Assembly: GCA_000499405.2 (NCBI GenBank)
Contig: HG738140.1
Location: forward strand, 1,817,024-1,881,023
Reading direction: 5' to 3'
Origin: Onchocerca volvulus
Taxonomy: Eukaryota > Nematoda > Chromadorea > Rhabditida > Onchocercidae
DNA: 64,000 nucleotides
Part shown: positions 49,801 through 61,618 of the stretch, piece after piece
Layout of the letters: the number at the start of each line of letters is the position of its first letter
How positions within the stretch are numbered: the first letter of the stretch is position 1
The notes under the pieces: model-generated
What the model saw: only the letters and a program-made list of their open reading frames with translations
Databases searched by the model: none
What the model was told of the DNA's origin: nothing
Program-made: the position numbers and the translations under genes

Positions 49801-50661
49801 ATAATATGTTAACGTGGAATAACGTGAAAGATGCAATGTAGCAATGAAATTCTCAATAAATGAAACCACGTAAGATATCACGTCACGTAAGGTCAGCCTA
49901 CTATCCTAATTTGGTTTTCATAAAGTTTAATCCTAGAATGAATAAATACATAGCACTTTGCTCTTACATTTCCATTCGCCAGAAAAAAAACTTGATATAA
50001 TAATTACATCACTACTCTTCGAGTTTTAATTCGAGTTCGAATTTTACGTGAAATAACGTGTAGGGATGCAACGTAGCAATGAAATCCTAAAATGAATCTT
50101 ATCCCTGTAACTATTAATATCACGTAAGATTAGCTTATCTATTCCTATTTTTACTTCATTAATCCTTAACCTTAGAACGAATACACGCATCACGTATCAC
50201 GTAATCCATGAGCATGAATTATATTTTATCGCAAATACTCACGTATCACGTAATATTTCAACGTTCTACTATTTTACATAATGCTTCACGTTCACCTTCT
50301 CTATTAAATAATAGATTTATGCAACATTACGAACTATGACATAATCATTATGGGTTAAAAGAGAATTGACGAGAGTGTGTTGCTGGAGAAAGAGAGGGTC
50401 AGTGTAATAGTATGCGATTAAGATTGAGAGTAATTTTCTATACTAGACATAAAATATTATCATTATTTTGCGTTGTACTTCATAGGGAGTGTTGTTATTC
50501 CGCCTAGGCGTTGTGTAAATTATTATCGATTTTATCACTTGTCACGATTCAATTATTGTAATTGATGAACTTCTTAGGTGTACTTTCGCAAGTCAACAAC
50601 AATTAGTGTTGTTGTTGAAATCGGATAGCAACATTTTTATATCAATTGCGGAATTCGAGAA
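46889..50661. other. Intergenic region SRP72 - SMIM20-like gene, rich in ACGTGA motifs
   Basis: No gene found. 47240-47345 (SRP72 5' flank) carries CACGTCC, CACGTATCACGTAC and CACACGTAT. 47600-49300 is AT-rich with homopolymers. 49310-50300 is dense in ACGTGA/TCACGT words, including several CACGTG palindromes, and holds a diverged tandem duplication. Confidence 0.55.
49310..50300. promoter_or_regulatory. Cluster of TCACGTGA/ACGTAA motifs with a 233-bp period duplication
   Basis: More than twenty ACGT cores occur in about 1 kb of otherwise AT-rich DNA, many as (T/C)CACGTGA or TCACGTAA. The block starting at 49812 (ACGT-GGAATAACGTGAAAG) recurs diverged at 50045, both followed by GATGCAA(T/C)GTAGCAATGAAAT. 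CACGTG is an E-box for bHLH factors; a regulatory role is an inference, and a decayed satellite is the alternative. Confidence 0.4.
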
Positions 50662-50874
50662 ATGCGAAATTCCAAAAGTTCATCATTTTGGTTTGCAATA
50701 TTGAACAGATTCTCACGATTAGCCTTTTATCGTAAACCGGCATCCGGAACGATTGCCGTATTCGGTTTCATAATTATGATACCGATATTTCTGTATAGTG
50801 TTGGTGGTTATCCAATGTTACACAAAGATCAATTCGAGGGTATGAAGAAAAAGAATGTTGGCGGCAATTTGTGA
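50662..50874 (+). CDS. Small single-pass membrane protein, SMIM20/MITRAC7-like
   Basis: A single-exon 70-aa frame. A basic N-terminal stretch (1-28) is followed by one hydrophobic helix (about 29-47: TIAVFGFIIMIPIFLY) and a YP...QFEGMKKKN tail. The order helix, YP, charged tail with K/R-N resembles SMIM20 (MITRAC7), an inner mitochondrial membrane factor for cytochrome oxidase assembly. The match is to a short pattern, so the assignment is tentative. No splice sites interrupt it. It lies 535 bp upstream of SDS22 on the same strand, which leaves room for separate promoters. Confidence 0.5.
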   Translation: MRNSKSSSFWFAILNRFSRLAFYRKPASGTIAVFGFIIMIPIFLYSVGGYPMLHKDQFEGMKKKNVGGNL

Positions 50875-51408
50875 TTTTAAGATTGATTGACCTTTGATGT
50901 TAAGATCAATTTGTGATATTAAGATTGACTTTTGATGTCAAAATTTCGAATATAGTAGATGAAATCAGATGGTTGCTTTTTTTTTTTTTTTTTTTTTTGA
51001 TTATATCTATGCGAAAAGTTTCATCCAGAGATTTGATATTTAATTTGTATATTGGCGTCTACTCTGAGGAAAAAAAAATTCTTGATTTATATCACGAATC
51101 TACGGATTTACGGATTTCATGCGAAAAAAAAATTGATTAAAATGCATGTTTATATGATTTATAAATCAATTCTTAATTTCATATTGATATTCATCAAATT
51201 CTGATATATTTTGCATTATATATATTATTTACGTTGTCTACGTTATTTTACATCATTACGTTGTTTTACAATGTTTACGTGATTATGAACGTGACTCTGC
51301 TTACGTGATTTTGTATATATTACGTGATTTCATAATTTTCGTTCAGAATATTTGTACATTAATTTTGCGTGTTGTATTTTGATATGCAGAAATGAATAAA
51401 ATTTCAGG
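50875..51408. other. Spacer and SDS22 5' flank
   Basis: AT-rich. At 51228-51335 there are several ACGT words (TTACGTTG, TACGTTA, TTACGTGAT three times). A TTTCAG acceptor at 51402-51407 precedes the SDS22 ATG by one base. Confidence 0.5.
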
Positions 51409-54100
51409 ATGGCAACTGGTGACAGTAATGTTGGCCATGATAATGAATCGATGAATGATGAATCTGATATGACGATAGAAAGAGAGAATGATAAAAGGTT
51501 ACATCGGAATCTCTTCGATTTGAATGAATTTAATGTTGATTCAGAGGTAACTTTTTTAAGGAATAATTGACAAATTGTGCATTCTGTTAGATACACATTT
51601 CTTTGTGAAGTACATTTTAATTTATTAGAATTATTAGCAACGATAGATTTTTAGTAGAAAAGTAATTAGTAGAGAATTGATGTCTGTAAACATTAATTAA
51701 ATCAATTAGAGTGTAAAATTAGAACAAAATTTTGGTCGTAAAATTTTATTTACTCTTTTGCTGTTCGAATAATTGAATTTTCTTTTCTCTGAAGCATTTG
51801 TTTCAGACTATAGATCTAAATCAATGTCGTATAGATGCTGTTCCGGATTTTTCAAAATTCATTCAGTTAAAGGTATATTTACTTTTCTCTTATATAGTTT
51901 ATAACTGATAGCCTATGTATTCTAATTCTTATCTCTTATTGATAAAGCGTCATCTTATATCAGGCATTTTATCTGTTTTCTCTTTATTTGATGCAACTTT
52001 AATTATCTAAATTCAAATGAGTATGAAATATAATGGCAAAACATGCTTGAAATGAAGGAACTTTTTGAAGCAGTATTATAATTTATGTATTTTGATCATT
52101 GCATGTTTTGTAGGAACTTTGCATGCGACAGAATCTTTTAGCATCACTCAATGATCATCTTGCAATCGCCACTCTTACTCACCTTGATTTATATGATAAT
52201 CAGATTGAGGTATTTAAACTATTTTCTTATTTTTTTATCTTCTGTTGCAATGATAACATTCTAATTAGATTAATCTATGCTGTGCTTTTGATCACCGAGC
52301 ACCTTATATTGATTTAACTAATGCATTTATTAGTTAATTTTGAAGTAGATATAATCATCCGTTGCTGAAGTTATTAGATTAGAGGGCAGGAAAAAAAACA
52401 GATTACATAGAAAAAAGAAGATATTCCTTATATATTTCAGGTTATTTCAAATCTCGATACACTAGTCAATCTTGAAATTCTTGATCTAAGCTACAATCGT
52501 ATCAGAAAAATTGAAGGTTTATCTGCACTGTATAACTTGAAACGTATCTATTTGGTTCACAATAAAATTGAAAAAATTGATGGTTTGGAATCACTTATGA
52601 AGCTTGAAGTTCTTGAGCTTGGCGATAATCGAATCAAGGTTGCATTGCATTAATCCTTGAGCAATTTCTTTGTTTGGTTCCTGTCTTTGCATATGATTTC
52701 GGTGATTATATTTTTCTTCCAGAAGTTAGAAAACATTGGACATTTGCTACATCTTCGTGAGTTGTACATTGGAAGAAATAAAATTCAAAGGTTTGAAAAC
52801 TTGGAAAACTTGGTCAAACTTACTGTGCTTAGTGCTCCGGTGAGATTTTTCATTTTTTTGTTTAAAGAAAATTCAAATGAATTCTTATTTGCTTTCTTCA
52901 AACAAAAAACAACTATAAGAAGATTCTCTATAGTTAGTTTTTTAGGATTTTTAAATGGTATAATATCTTAATGTATGATATTTGACAGTATTAGTGTTAG
53001 AAATTCAGTTCAACACTAGAAAAACATTCTACTCATAAGATAAATGATAGCCATCACAGGGCTATTAAGATAATGAACAAAAGTAATTTTTTTAAATCAA
53101 ATTTCATATTTGTATATTACAGGCTAATCGTCTGACTGACTTAAGTGGTATTTCGATGCTTACCGAACTTACTGAGCTTCACATCAGTGATCAAGGAATA
53201 AAGTCTTTGGCCGAGCTGGTTCCTCAGGTTTTTTATTATGATACGATCTAATAACTCATCCATTATCATTTCAATATTGCCAAGTATTTTGCTTGTTTTG
53301 AGCAAAGAAAGTATTGCCTTCACCTTTAAATAATTTCGTCGAAGGATTTTTGAATAGAAATTTATTTGTTTGTTTGAGGTGTTAGAATAAAGTTTTTGCA
53401 GAAAAAGTTAACGATAATTGATGCAGCCAACAATAAGATAACTACATTGGATGGTCTTATTCATTTAGATCAATTGGAAGATATATGGGTATGTTTAATC
53501 GTTTATGCATTTAATACCTATTAATGTTTGCTGTTTGAGAGTGCCTTACATGTATTAGTGTCTTATAATAATTATCAGCAGAAATACTAGTGCAAAGTAA
53601 TAGGCTGGTAGTGAGAACAATTTTGTTTTTCAAATTGAGTTAATTGTTATTCAAGTAATGATTGTCATGATTTTTGCTGGGTCGCTTTTATTTGACTTTA
53701 TAGAAACGAAGTTCTATCTTGAACAGTTTTCCGAAACGTGCAATTATCCTAAAAATACATTGTTCTATAATTAATATTGACTTTAGGCAATAATTGAGAT
53801 TAACTTTGATATTTTCGATATTTCCAGATTAACTGTGAGAATACTTTCAGCAATTATTTATCAGTTCTATTTATATCCACTTTTAATCTACGAGATTTTA
53901 CATATTCATTTTTGTTTCAGTTAAACGATAATGAAATATCAGATTGGAACGAGTTATTAAAGCTTTCCAAATTACCTGCCCTGAGGACGATTTATCTGGA
54001 AAGAAATCCTATCTATAAAACAGATCAGAGTAGTTACCGGAGGAAGATAATGTTAAGTTTACCGCAGGTGACGCAAATTGATGCCACTTTATGTCGTTGA
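51409..54100 (+). CDS. PPP1R7: SDS22 / PPP1R7, leucine-rich regulator of protein phosphatase 1
   Basis: SDS22 is a conserved PP1-binding leucine-rich-repeat protein acting in the nucleus and cytosol on PP1 maturation and mitosis. Eight exons, all phase 0: 51409-51546, 51807-51872, 52114-52209, 52441-52638, 52723-52839, 53123-53227, 53402-53488, 53921-54100 (TGA); 328 aa (human 360). An acidic N-terminal region is followed by about eleven 22-residue SDS22-type repeats with the pattern LxxLxxLDLSYNRI, for example LEILDLSYNRIRKIEGL in exon 4, closing with an LRR cap (LRTIYLERNPI...YRRKIMLSLP). The ATG is one base after a TTTCAG acceptor, a probable spliced-leader site. Repeats 6-7 (HISDQGIKSL) are less regular, as in other SDS22 proteins. 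Confidence 0.97.
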
Positions 54101-56020
54101 AAGTTTTATATTATTTTGTTAATCTTATCATTGAGGTTATTGCTGAATTATTGTCGTAATTTAATTATTAATATCTTACTACTCAGCAGTTCTTTCTTTT
54201 AAGCTACTACAAAGTCAGTGGTTCGTTATTTGTGTACTATTTTCCAAGGCATAATTCATGCTTTAGAAAATTGTTGTAATTAATTATAGTTGAAGCTTTA
54301 AAATGGGAATGTTATGATTTAAGTCGGTTTAAACCAACTGTTATAGTTTGAGTCGATTTAATAGTTGAGGGGGCTATTAAAGTTAAAAAAGTTTAATTTT
54401 GTTTATCAATTAGAGAACAGATCTCCGCTAATAAATTTTTTCTTTCATCACTTAATATTGAATTGAACATTAAGAAATAAACTAGTTAACATGGTTATTT
54501 GATTTTGAGACATTGAATCATTAATTTCTTCTTTTCAGTAGTTTATTATTAGTAAATTTAAACACTATATAACAATGAGATATAGGAGACTTTCGTAAAA
54601 TTTCATTCATTTTTCGATTCATACGGTCGAGTTTATAATTGCATATTTTGATGGGAAGCATACGCATACTAATTGTTGAATTTCATTGCTTTATACATGT
54701 GCTTATCGTTGTGCAAATTTCTTATATTGTATTCCTCATGTGACATTTTTTTCCATCACATATATTTATTTGTTTTCGTTTAATTACAAAGAAAAGAAAA
54801 GAAAAAACTTTGAAAATTTTCAAAAATTGTGTATCATTTCAAATAAAATTATGAAATTAATTTACTAACATCATATTTCTATTGATGATTAACATAATTT
54901 TATGTTGCGGATGACCATATATAGCTCAAGATGTTAACTACCCCAGTCATTTTATTTAATTCATCCATTAAATATTAAAATCTTAAACTTACCGCAGGAT
55001 ACTCATCTGTGCTTATTCAGTTTTTTTATTTGTCTGTTTGTTTGTTTTCAGAATACTTTGGCTTTTCGTAACAAATGAAAACTTATAATGAAGTGCTTAA
55101 TGCTTCAGGATGAACATTCAAATTGTAATAAATTTTGCAATAAATTGAGTGAATAATGATATCAATTTTCTGAAATAACATCTGTTTTACACAATTCATT
55201 ATTCTTTTCCAATAATATATTTTCAATTTTTGCGTGAATTACAACTGAATTATTGCCTATCTTTAAATAACAATTTCATTTTACAGCAGAATACATTTAT
55301 TTCCTCATTCAACTTGCACTTTTTGTAGAATAAAAAATGGCGATATCCTGATTTTTCGGAAGCGAAAGTTGATTTATGTAGTAAAGAAAAAAAAAAAAAT
55401 GTAGCAGAAGTTGTAAAAACTTCTAATGAGGAAGAATTTGCGCTGAATTCCTTTGAAAATATAAAGTTTTGTTTTTAGAATGCTTAAATTTTTTTATACT
55501 GAAAAAAATTCTAAAAAATAAGTTTTTCTTTTTTTGAAATTTTAAGCAAAAAATCCTAATTATTATTATTTTTACCGTACAATTCAATCATGAAACCGAA
55601 GGAAATAAAAGAAATACCGCGCTTAATATTTCATTACTTATTCTACTTTTCTTTTTTGATTTATATTACTTCAAAAATGTTCCAAAACGAAGATCCATTT
55701 AAAGTTGTAAAATTTATGCAATAAAATTTTTAAATCGAAAATGAGGCTTATAATCTTCGGAATTTTCGAATGATATCATATAGGAAATTAAATGAATGTT
55801 ATATTGAAATGAAAGTAAATTAACTTAGTTGCGGGAAAAAAAAAGAAAATTAAATCTATTACTGCCAAAAAGAAAGAAAAAAAAACAAAAACAAAGAAAA
55901 AAATCATTTATTGGATTTTCAATCAATAATTTAATTTAAATTAATTTCCTTTTTTCGAAGAAATATCTCGTCAGGGAAAGTTTTTTCCCTTTTTTTCCTG
56001 ATTTGGAATGGAATTTTTTT

Positions 56021-56100
<80 letters not shown>

Positions 56101-56194
56101 GAAAGAAAAACTATAAAATAAAAGAGTTGGTTAAATTTCGCATCACTTACGGATTTCTGATCTTGAATTTTACCGGTAAATTTGAATAGAATAA
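54101..56194. other. Intergenic region SDS22 - carboxypeptidase Q
   Basis: AT-rich with many homopolymers, ending in a very long T/A foldback (56023-56093) about 100 bases before the carboxypeptidase ATG. An AATAAA lies at 54476-54481. No exon or RNA gene seen. Confidence 0.55.
56023..56093. repeat. Poly-T / poly-A foldback
   Basis: A run of about 45 T, then ATT, then 23 A. The two halves are complementary and could form a hairpin of over 20 bp. Confidence 0.9.
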
Positions 56195-59100
56195 ATGTCA
56201 CCTATTTATTTGTCACTTTTCTTTACGATCACCGTAACAATTACTACTGTTAGAGGTGAAAATTATTTGCTCAAAACGGTTTGTTTTTTCATAAAATTTG
56301 TAATTAAAAAATGAATGAAATAAATAAATTTAAATGGTTAAAATTTGCATTTTTAAAAATTTTTTGATTTTTAAATTTTAACTTTTTCTAATTTTTATTT
56401 CGAAATTCAATTTTAATTTCAACTATTTTTCTTTTAGTATGAAAATTTTTTTGGCAATCTAATACCATTTTTATCTGCTCTTAAGTGGAAATACTGTAAA
56501 AAAATTCGAGTACTGTAGAAAATGAACAGATAGCTATCTCTCCCAGTAATGAATTAGAAGAAATAACAGGCATATGCTTTTTTTAGTCTGAGAATTTTTC
56601 GACAATTTAGTACCGTTTCATTTGCTCATAGGTGGGATACTGTAAGGGGATTAGAATACTGTAGAAAATGAACAGATTAGCTATCTTTAGCTATCCTTGC
56701 TAAAATTGGTTAAAAATACGGTATCATGCTATTTTATCGGATAGTTTAGTAAATAAATGATTTTTTTTTAGTTTTTCATTTATTTTTATTATTTTTTTTA
56801 TTTTTACTTACTGTACCATAATTTAAAGAAAATGAAAATGATTAGCTATGCTTTCTGAGATAAGCAACTCTTCATTTAACTAACGATTTCTCAAAAAGAA
56901 AAAATGAAAATTTAAATTTAATTCTATTAAATGGCATTTAAATTTCACTTTTATAAACTAAGACAAACATGGTTCTCATTTACAAAAATACAAAAGTATT
57001 TTTCATTAATCCAATAAATATTTACATATTTTAATAAATAATCATTTATAAACAGCGTAGAAAATTGATTTAACCAAAAAATTTCCAAATTTTTAATTCT
57101 TTGTAATTAAAAATTTGTCGAATTTTATAAGAAATATTAAATAAGTGAAATTCAAATAACTAAATTTGAAATTTTTGATTGAACTAAATAAAATATGAAA
57201 TGAAATTCAAAAATTATACAAAAATGCCAAATGATGTATTTGATAATTTTCAATCAAAGAGAAGAAAAGTTTTAAAAATGACTCATACATTACAAAGTTA
57301 ACTTTATAATGAATAATATTTTTGTTGAAAAGATTTTCTAATTCAGTTTTTAATTAAACTTGAAATGGAATTAATTTACTAAATAAAAATTTACCTGTCT
57401 TAGCTGTTCTTAAATTATTTAATTACTAAATATAATTATTTGTTGTGGTTCGGTGATGAGGTAACCGATCTGATCCGTTATATAACTAAAGGTGATGGAG
57501 CCGGATTAGCTTATCATTGGCTTAGCGCATTAGTTGATGGTTATGGACATCGTATGGTTGGCTCCGATAGTTTGGAAGAGTAAATTTTGAGCATAATTAA
57601 TTAATTAATTCCTAATTAATTAGTATTAAAATGATGGGTTCTTCGCCTTTTTTTCCATTTTAAAATGTCGAAAAAATTTTTTGAATTTTTATTTTTGAAA
57701 CTTTTTCTGAAATTTCATTAATTGATACAAAAAAAAAGATGAGAGAGCTAAAAATGGAAATTTTCATTTTTTTTCATTTTTTTATTTTTTTTTCTGGATC
57801 AAGAAATATTTGAAAAAAATAGAAAAGAATAAGTGAATAAAATTGATAGTAAATTATTTCACTTTTCAAATCAAAGATAAAAATACGATTAGTTGCAAAA
57901 GCTAGATTGTGCAGTTTTTTAAATCCAAACCCAACCAAAATTAAAAAAGCAATTTTTTTTTGAATTTTTTTAGATCAATCGATTTTTTGGCAAAAATTTT
58001 GAAAGAGGATGGTTTTGATGATGTATACACCGAAGATGTACCTAATTTGCCAAAATGGATTCGTGGTGATGATGAAGTACAGATACTTGGTATAAAAAAA
58101 AATTAATTATTCCTGTAATTATTAATTTGAATTAAAATAACGATCGATTTATGCTCTCAGAAGAGTAAAGAATAAAAAAAAAAAGCATATAAAGATAACC
58201 GATCTGTTAAATTTGATAAATAATTTCCGATTAATTTCAGGCTAATTTTTATACTAATCTAATAAATAGTTTACCGATTGATAAATAAATTCTAATTTAA
58301 TTTAGGACAATTTTTTTCCAAATTCATTGAACTGAAGCAATTTTTATGAGAAAAATGCGCTTGAAATATTAAAATAATATCTAATCGATAAAAGTAATTA
58401 AAATAATTAAGCAAAATAAAAAATTTAAACTAATATTTAAACTTAATATTTGATCTTATCAAACAATAAACTTTCTCATCGTTTTTTTTCAAAATTTTTC
58501 TATCTTGTACGAATTGATTATTTCATTTTCAAAATATTTTCACGAGTAAAATAAATTTATGAATCAAAATTTGTAACATTTCATTTTTCATTTCTAAAAT
58601 TCATATTTTTAATTTTAAATATCAAATCAATTCTATAAATTATAAAAACTTTTAATTGTTTCTTTTCAATTCTTTTTTTTTTTGCATGAATTTATTTTAC
58701 TACGAATTTTTTTAGAACCACGATGTCAACGACTTAATGTACTTGCTATTGGTGGATCCGAACCGGCTGATGTTACCGGAGAAGTTGTAGTTATTTACGA
58801 TCTTGATGATATTGAGGTACTCAAAAACTTATTTCATATGCTAGAACTAAATTTTGTTAGAAATAAACTGGAAATAATTTCATTTCATAAAAACTTATTT
58901 CACAGAATTAGAACAAAAAATTTATTGATTATTTAGGTTTTTTTTTTTTTTTTTTCAAAGAAAAACTTGAAGTAAATTTTTTTTGTTTTCATATAAGTTT
59001 TTTTCAGGTTTTTTGAAATTTTTTCAAATCATATAAATTACAATATAAATAATTCGATGAATCATTATGGAAACTTTATACGTTTTCATCTACGTATATT

Positions 59101-61583
59101 GACGTAGTTTTACGTTCGTTTACGTGAGATGAGATTGTAGCACGTGAATTTTAGTGTAAAGATTGTCGTAACAGCACAAAGTCAAATTTTTGAAAACTAT
59201 TTCAAATTCTATAAACTACAATGTAAATAATTCAAGAAATCTATATGGAAATTTTACGTTTTCATTTACGTGTATTGACGTAGTTTTACGTTAGTTTACG
59301 TGACATAACATTATAGCACGTGAATGTTAGTGGAAAGATTGTCGTAACAGTACAAAATTATCGAGGATATTCGGAAACGGTGAAATATCGTCATTCGGTA
59401 AAACTTTTCGAATCATTAGGTGCTATTGGTGTTTTGATCAAATCAATAACACCATTTTCCATCAATTCACCTCATGCTGGCGGTGGTGCAGGTAAAAATT
59501 AATATTACCTATAATTAGTTATTAATCGTTTAAATTTAAACTATTTTTCAATTTATTCAAATCACATTTGATTTTATTTTTACAAATTATCTTATTTTAA
59601 GCTAATTAGTTAATCAGTTAAATTGCTGAATCAATAAATAGTTCATATTTTGTTTTAACAAATCATAAAATTCAAATTATAAATGATAAAATTGATAGGT
59701 CCAATTTTTTAGAAAAATAAATTACGACCAAAATTTTAGAAGGCGCAAAAATTCCTGCAGCATCGTTAACAACCGAACAAGCTGATATGATCGAACGATT
59801 GTGTCAGCATGGTGAAAAAATCATAATTCGAATGAATATGAAATCGCATAACGAAGATTTTACGACATCCAGAAATTTGATCTTTCAAATTACCGGTCTT
59901 GTAAATTCAATTTTCAGAATTTCTTCTTTTTTTTTCGAAACTTTAACAATTTTTTTACTTACATTTACCAACAAATGGTTGAGAGAAAAAAAAGAAAAAT
60001 CATCAATTTTTCATATTTTTATACTATTTTTTTTNNNNNNNNNNNNNNNNNNAAAAAAAAGAAAAATCATTTTTGTTATTATCAAAGAAATTATTTGAAT
60101 TCGGAAATGAAAAAAAAAAAAGGATAATTTCAAGTTTCAAATTTCGCATTTATTTTGCTAATAAATTAAAATTTTTCGCTTGCTAAGATTTTTGAATTTT
60201 TTTTTTTTTAAATTTTCTTAAAAATTTTATTGATTTTTGTTGTTTTTTCTTGTTTTTTTTGAAAACATATTTTACAAAAATATTGAAAGTGAATGATCAA
60301 CTTTATGTATCGAAAAAATCAATTGCATTTGTTTTTGTCTTATCTATTTACTTAATTAATAATTCATACATTCATGTCACTTATTAGTTATCATATCATT
60401 ATAATCATATCATTTCGTAATCATATCAAATTATCATTATTATTTTTAATAATCATATCATAATAATCATATTGTCATATCATTCTTAATAATCATATCA
60501 TATCATATCATTACCACTTACTCATAGCATTCTGATAAACAGGTCAGAAACAAACAAATGAAGTGATACTCTTATCAGCCCATATTGATAGCTGGGATGT
60601 TGGCCAAGGAGCACTGGATAATGGTGGTGGTTGTGCTGCTATTTGGAGTGCATTACATTCCTTGAAACAATTGGCCAAGATAAATCCTGCTTTCAAGCCA
60701 AAACGGTTTATCAATTAAAAATATTAATTACTATTAGTAATAATTAGTCAGATGATTATTTTAACTTGATTTAAATTGAAAAATTGAAAATTAACATAAT
60801 TAAAAATTGAAATATATTTTCAATATTCGAATTGATTTTAATTTTTTAGTAATTTTTTTTTTCCCGCAGTTCTTCATTTAACTGTTTACTTTTTCGTTTA
60901 GTTAAATTATTTTCTTCATATTCCTATGGTTTTTTTTTTTTTTTTTGTTTTTTCTCATTAAATAAAAAAATCAAATCGTTCAAAAATTTTTTCAATTGGT
61001 TAATTTTTTGATTTGAAATTATTTTTATCAATTAATCTTTTTGATTTGGAACAAATTTTTAATAACTAATTTTTTTTTTTTTAATTCAGAATTACATTTA
61101 TTAGTTTATTTTTAATTTAGAATTGATTTCTATCAATTAATTTTCGATTCAGGCTTTTTTTTTTTCGTTAATTGATTATAAAATTTAGAACAATTCGAGC
61201 TATATTTTGGACTGCGGAAGAGCAAGGAATGTTAGGTGCAATGCATTATTACAATACGCACAAAAATACTCCAAATGAAAGATTCTATTTTGTATCTGAA
61301 ACTAATAAAGGAGCATTTAAACCAACAAATTGGCTTTCACATCTTGCTTTTAGTGGTAATGAAGAACAGGTAAAATTGAAATTGAACGTATCAATCAATT
61401 TATCTTGAAAAATTTTTTTGAAAATTCTAAAAATTTCTTAATTTACATGAATAAAAAAATGTAAATGTTCTTCCATGTTACTTTCTCACATAAATTTTTG
61501 CAAAGTTTTTCATCGATTAATTTCAAATTTTAATCCAATGTTACATTCGAATAGGCGCATATTTTTATACAGATATACTAAAT

Positions 61584-61618
<35 letters not shown>

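Noticed and set aside
55971..56201. Poly-Phe / poly-Lys ORF
   Set aside because: Produced by the T/A homopolymer foldback.
59787..60098. 103-aa frame running across the N gap
   Set aside because: Its first part is CPQ exon 6; the rest is intron read-through and undefined bases.
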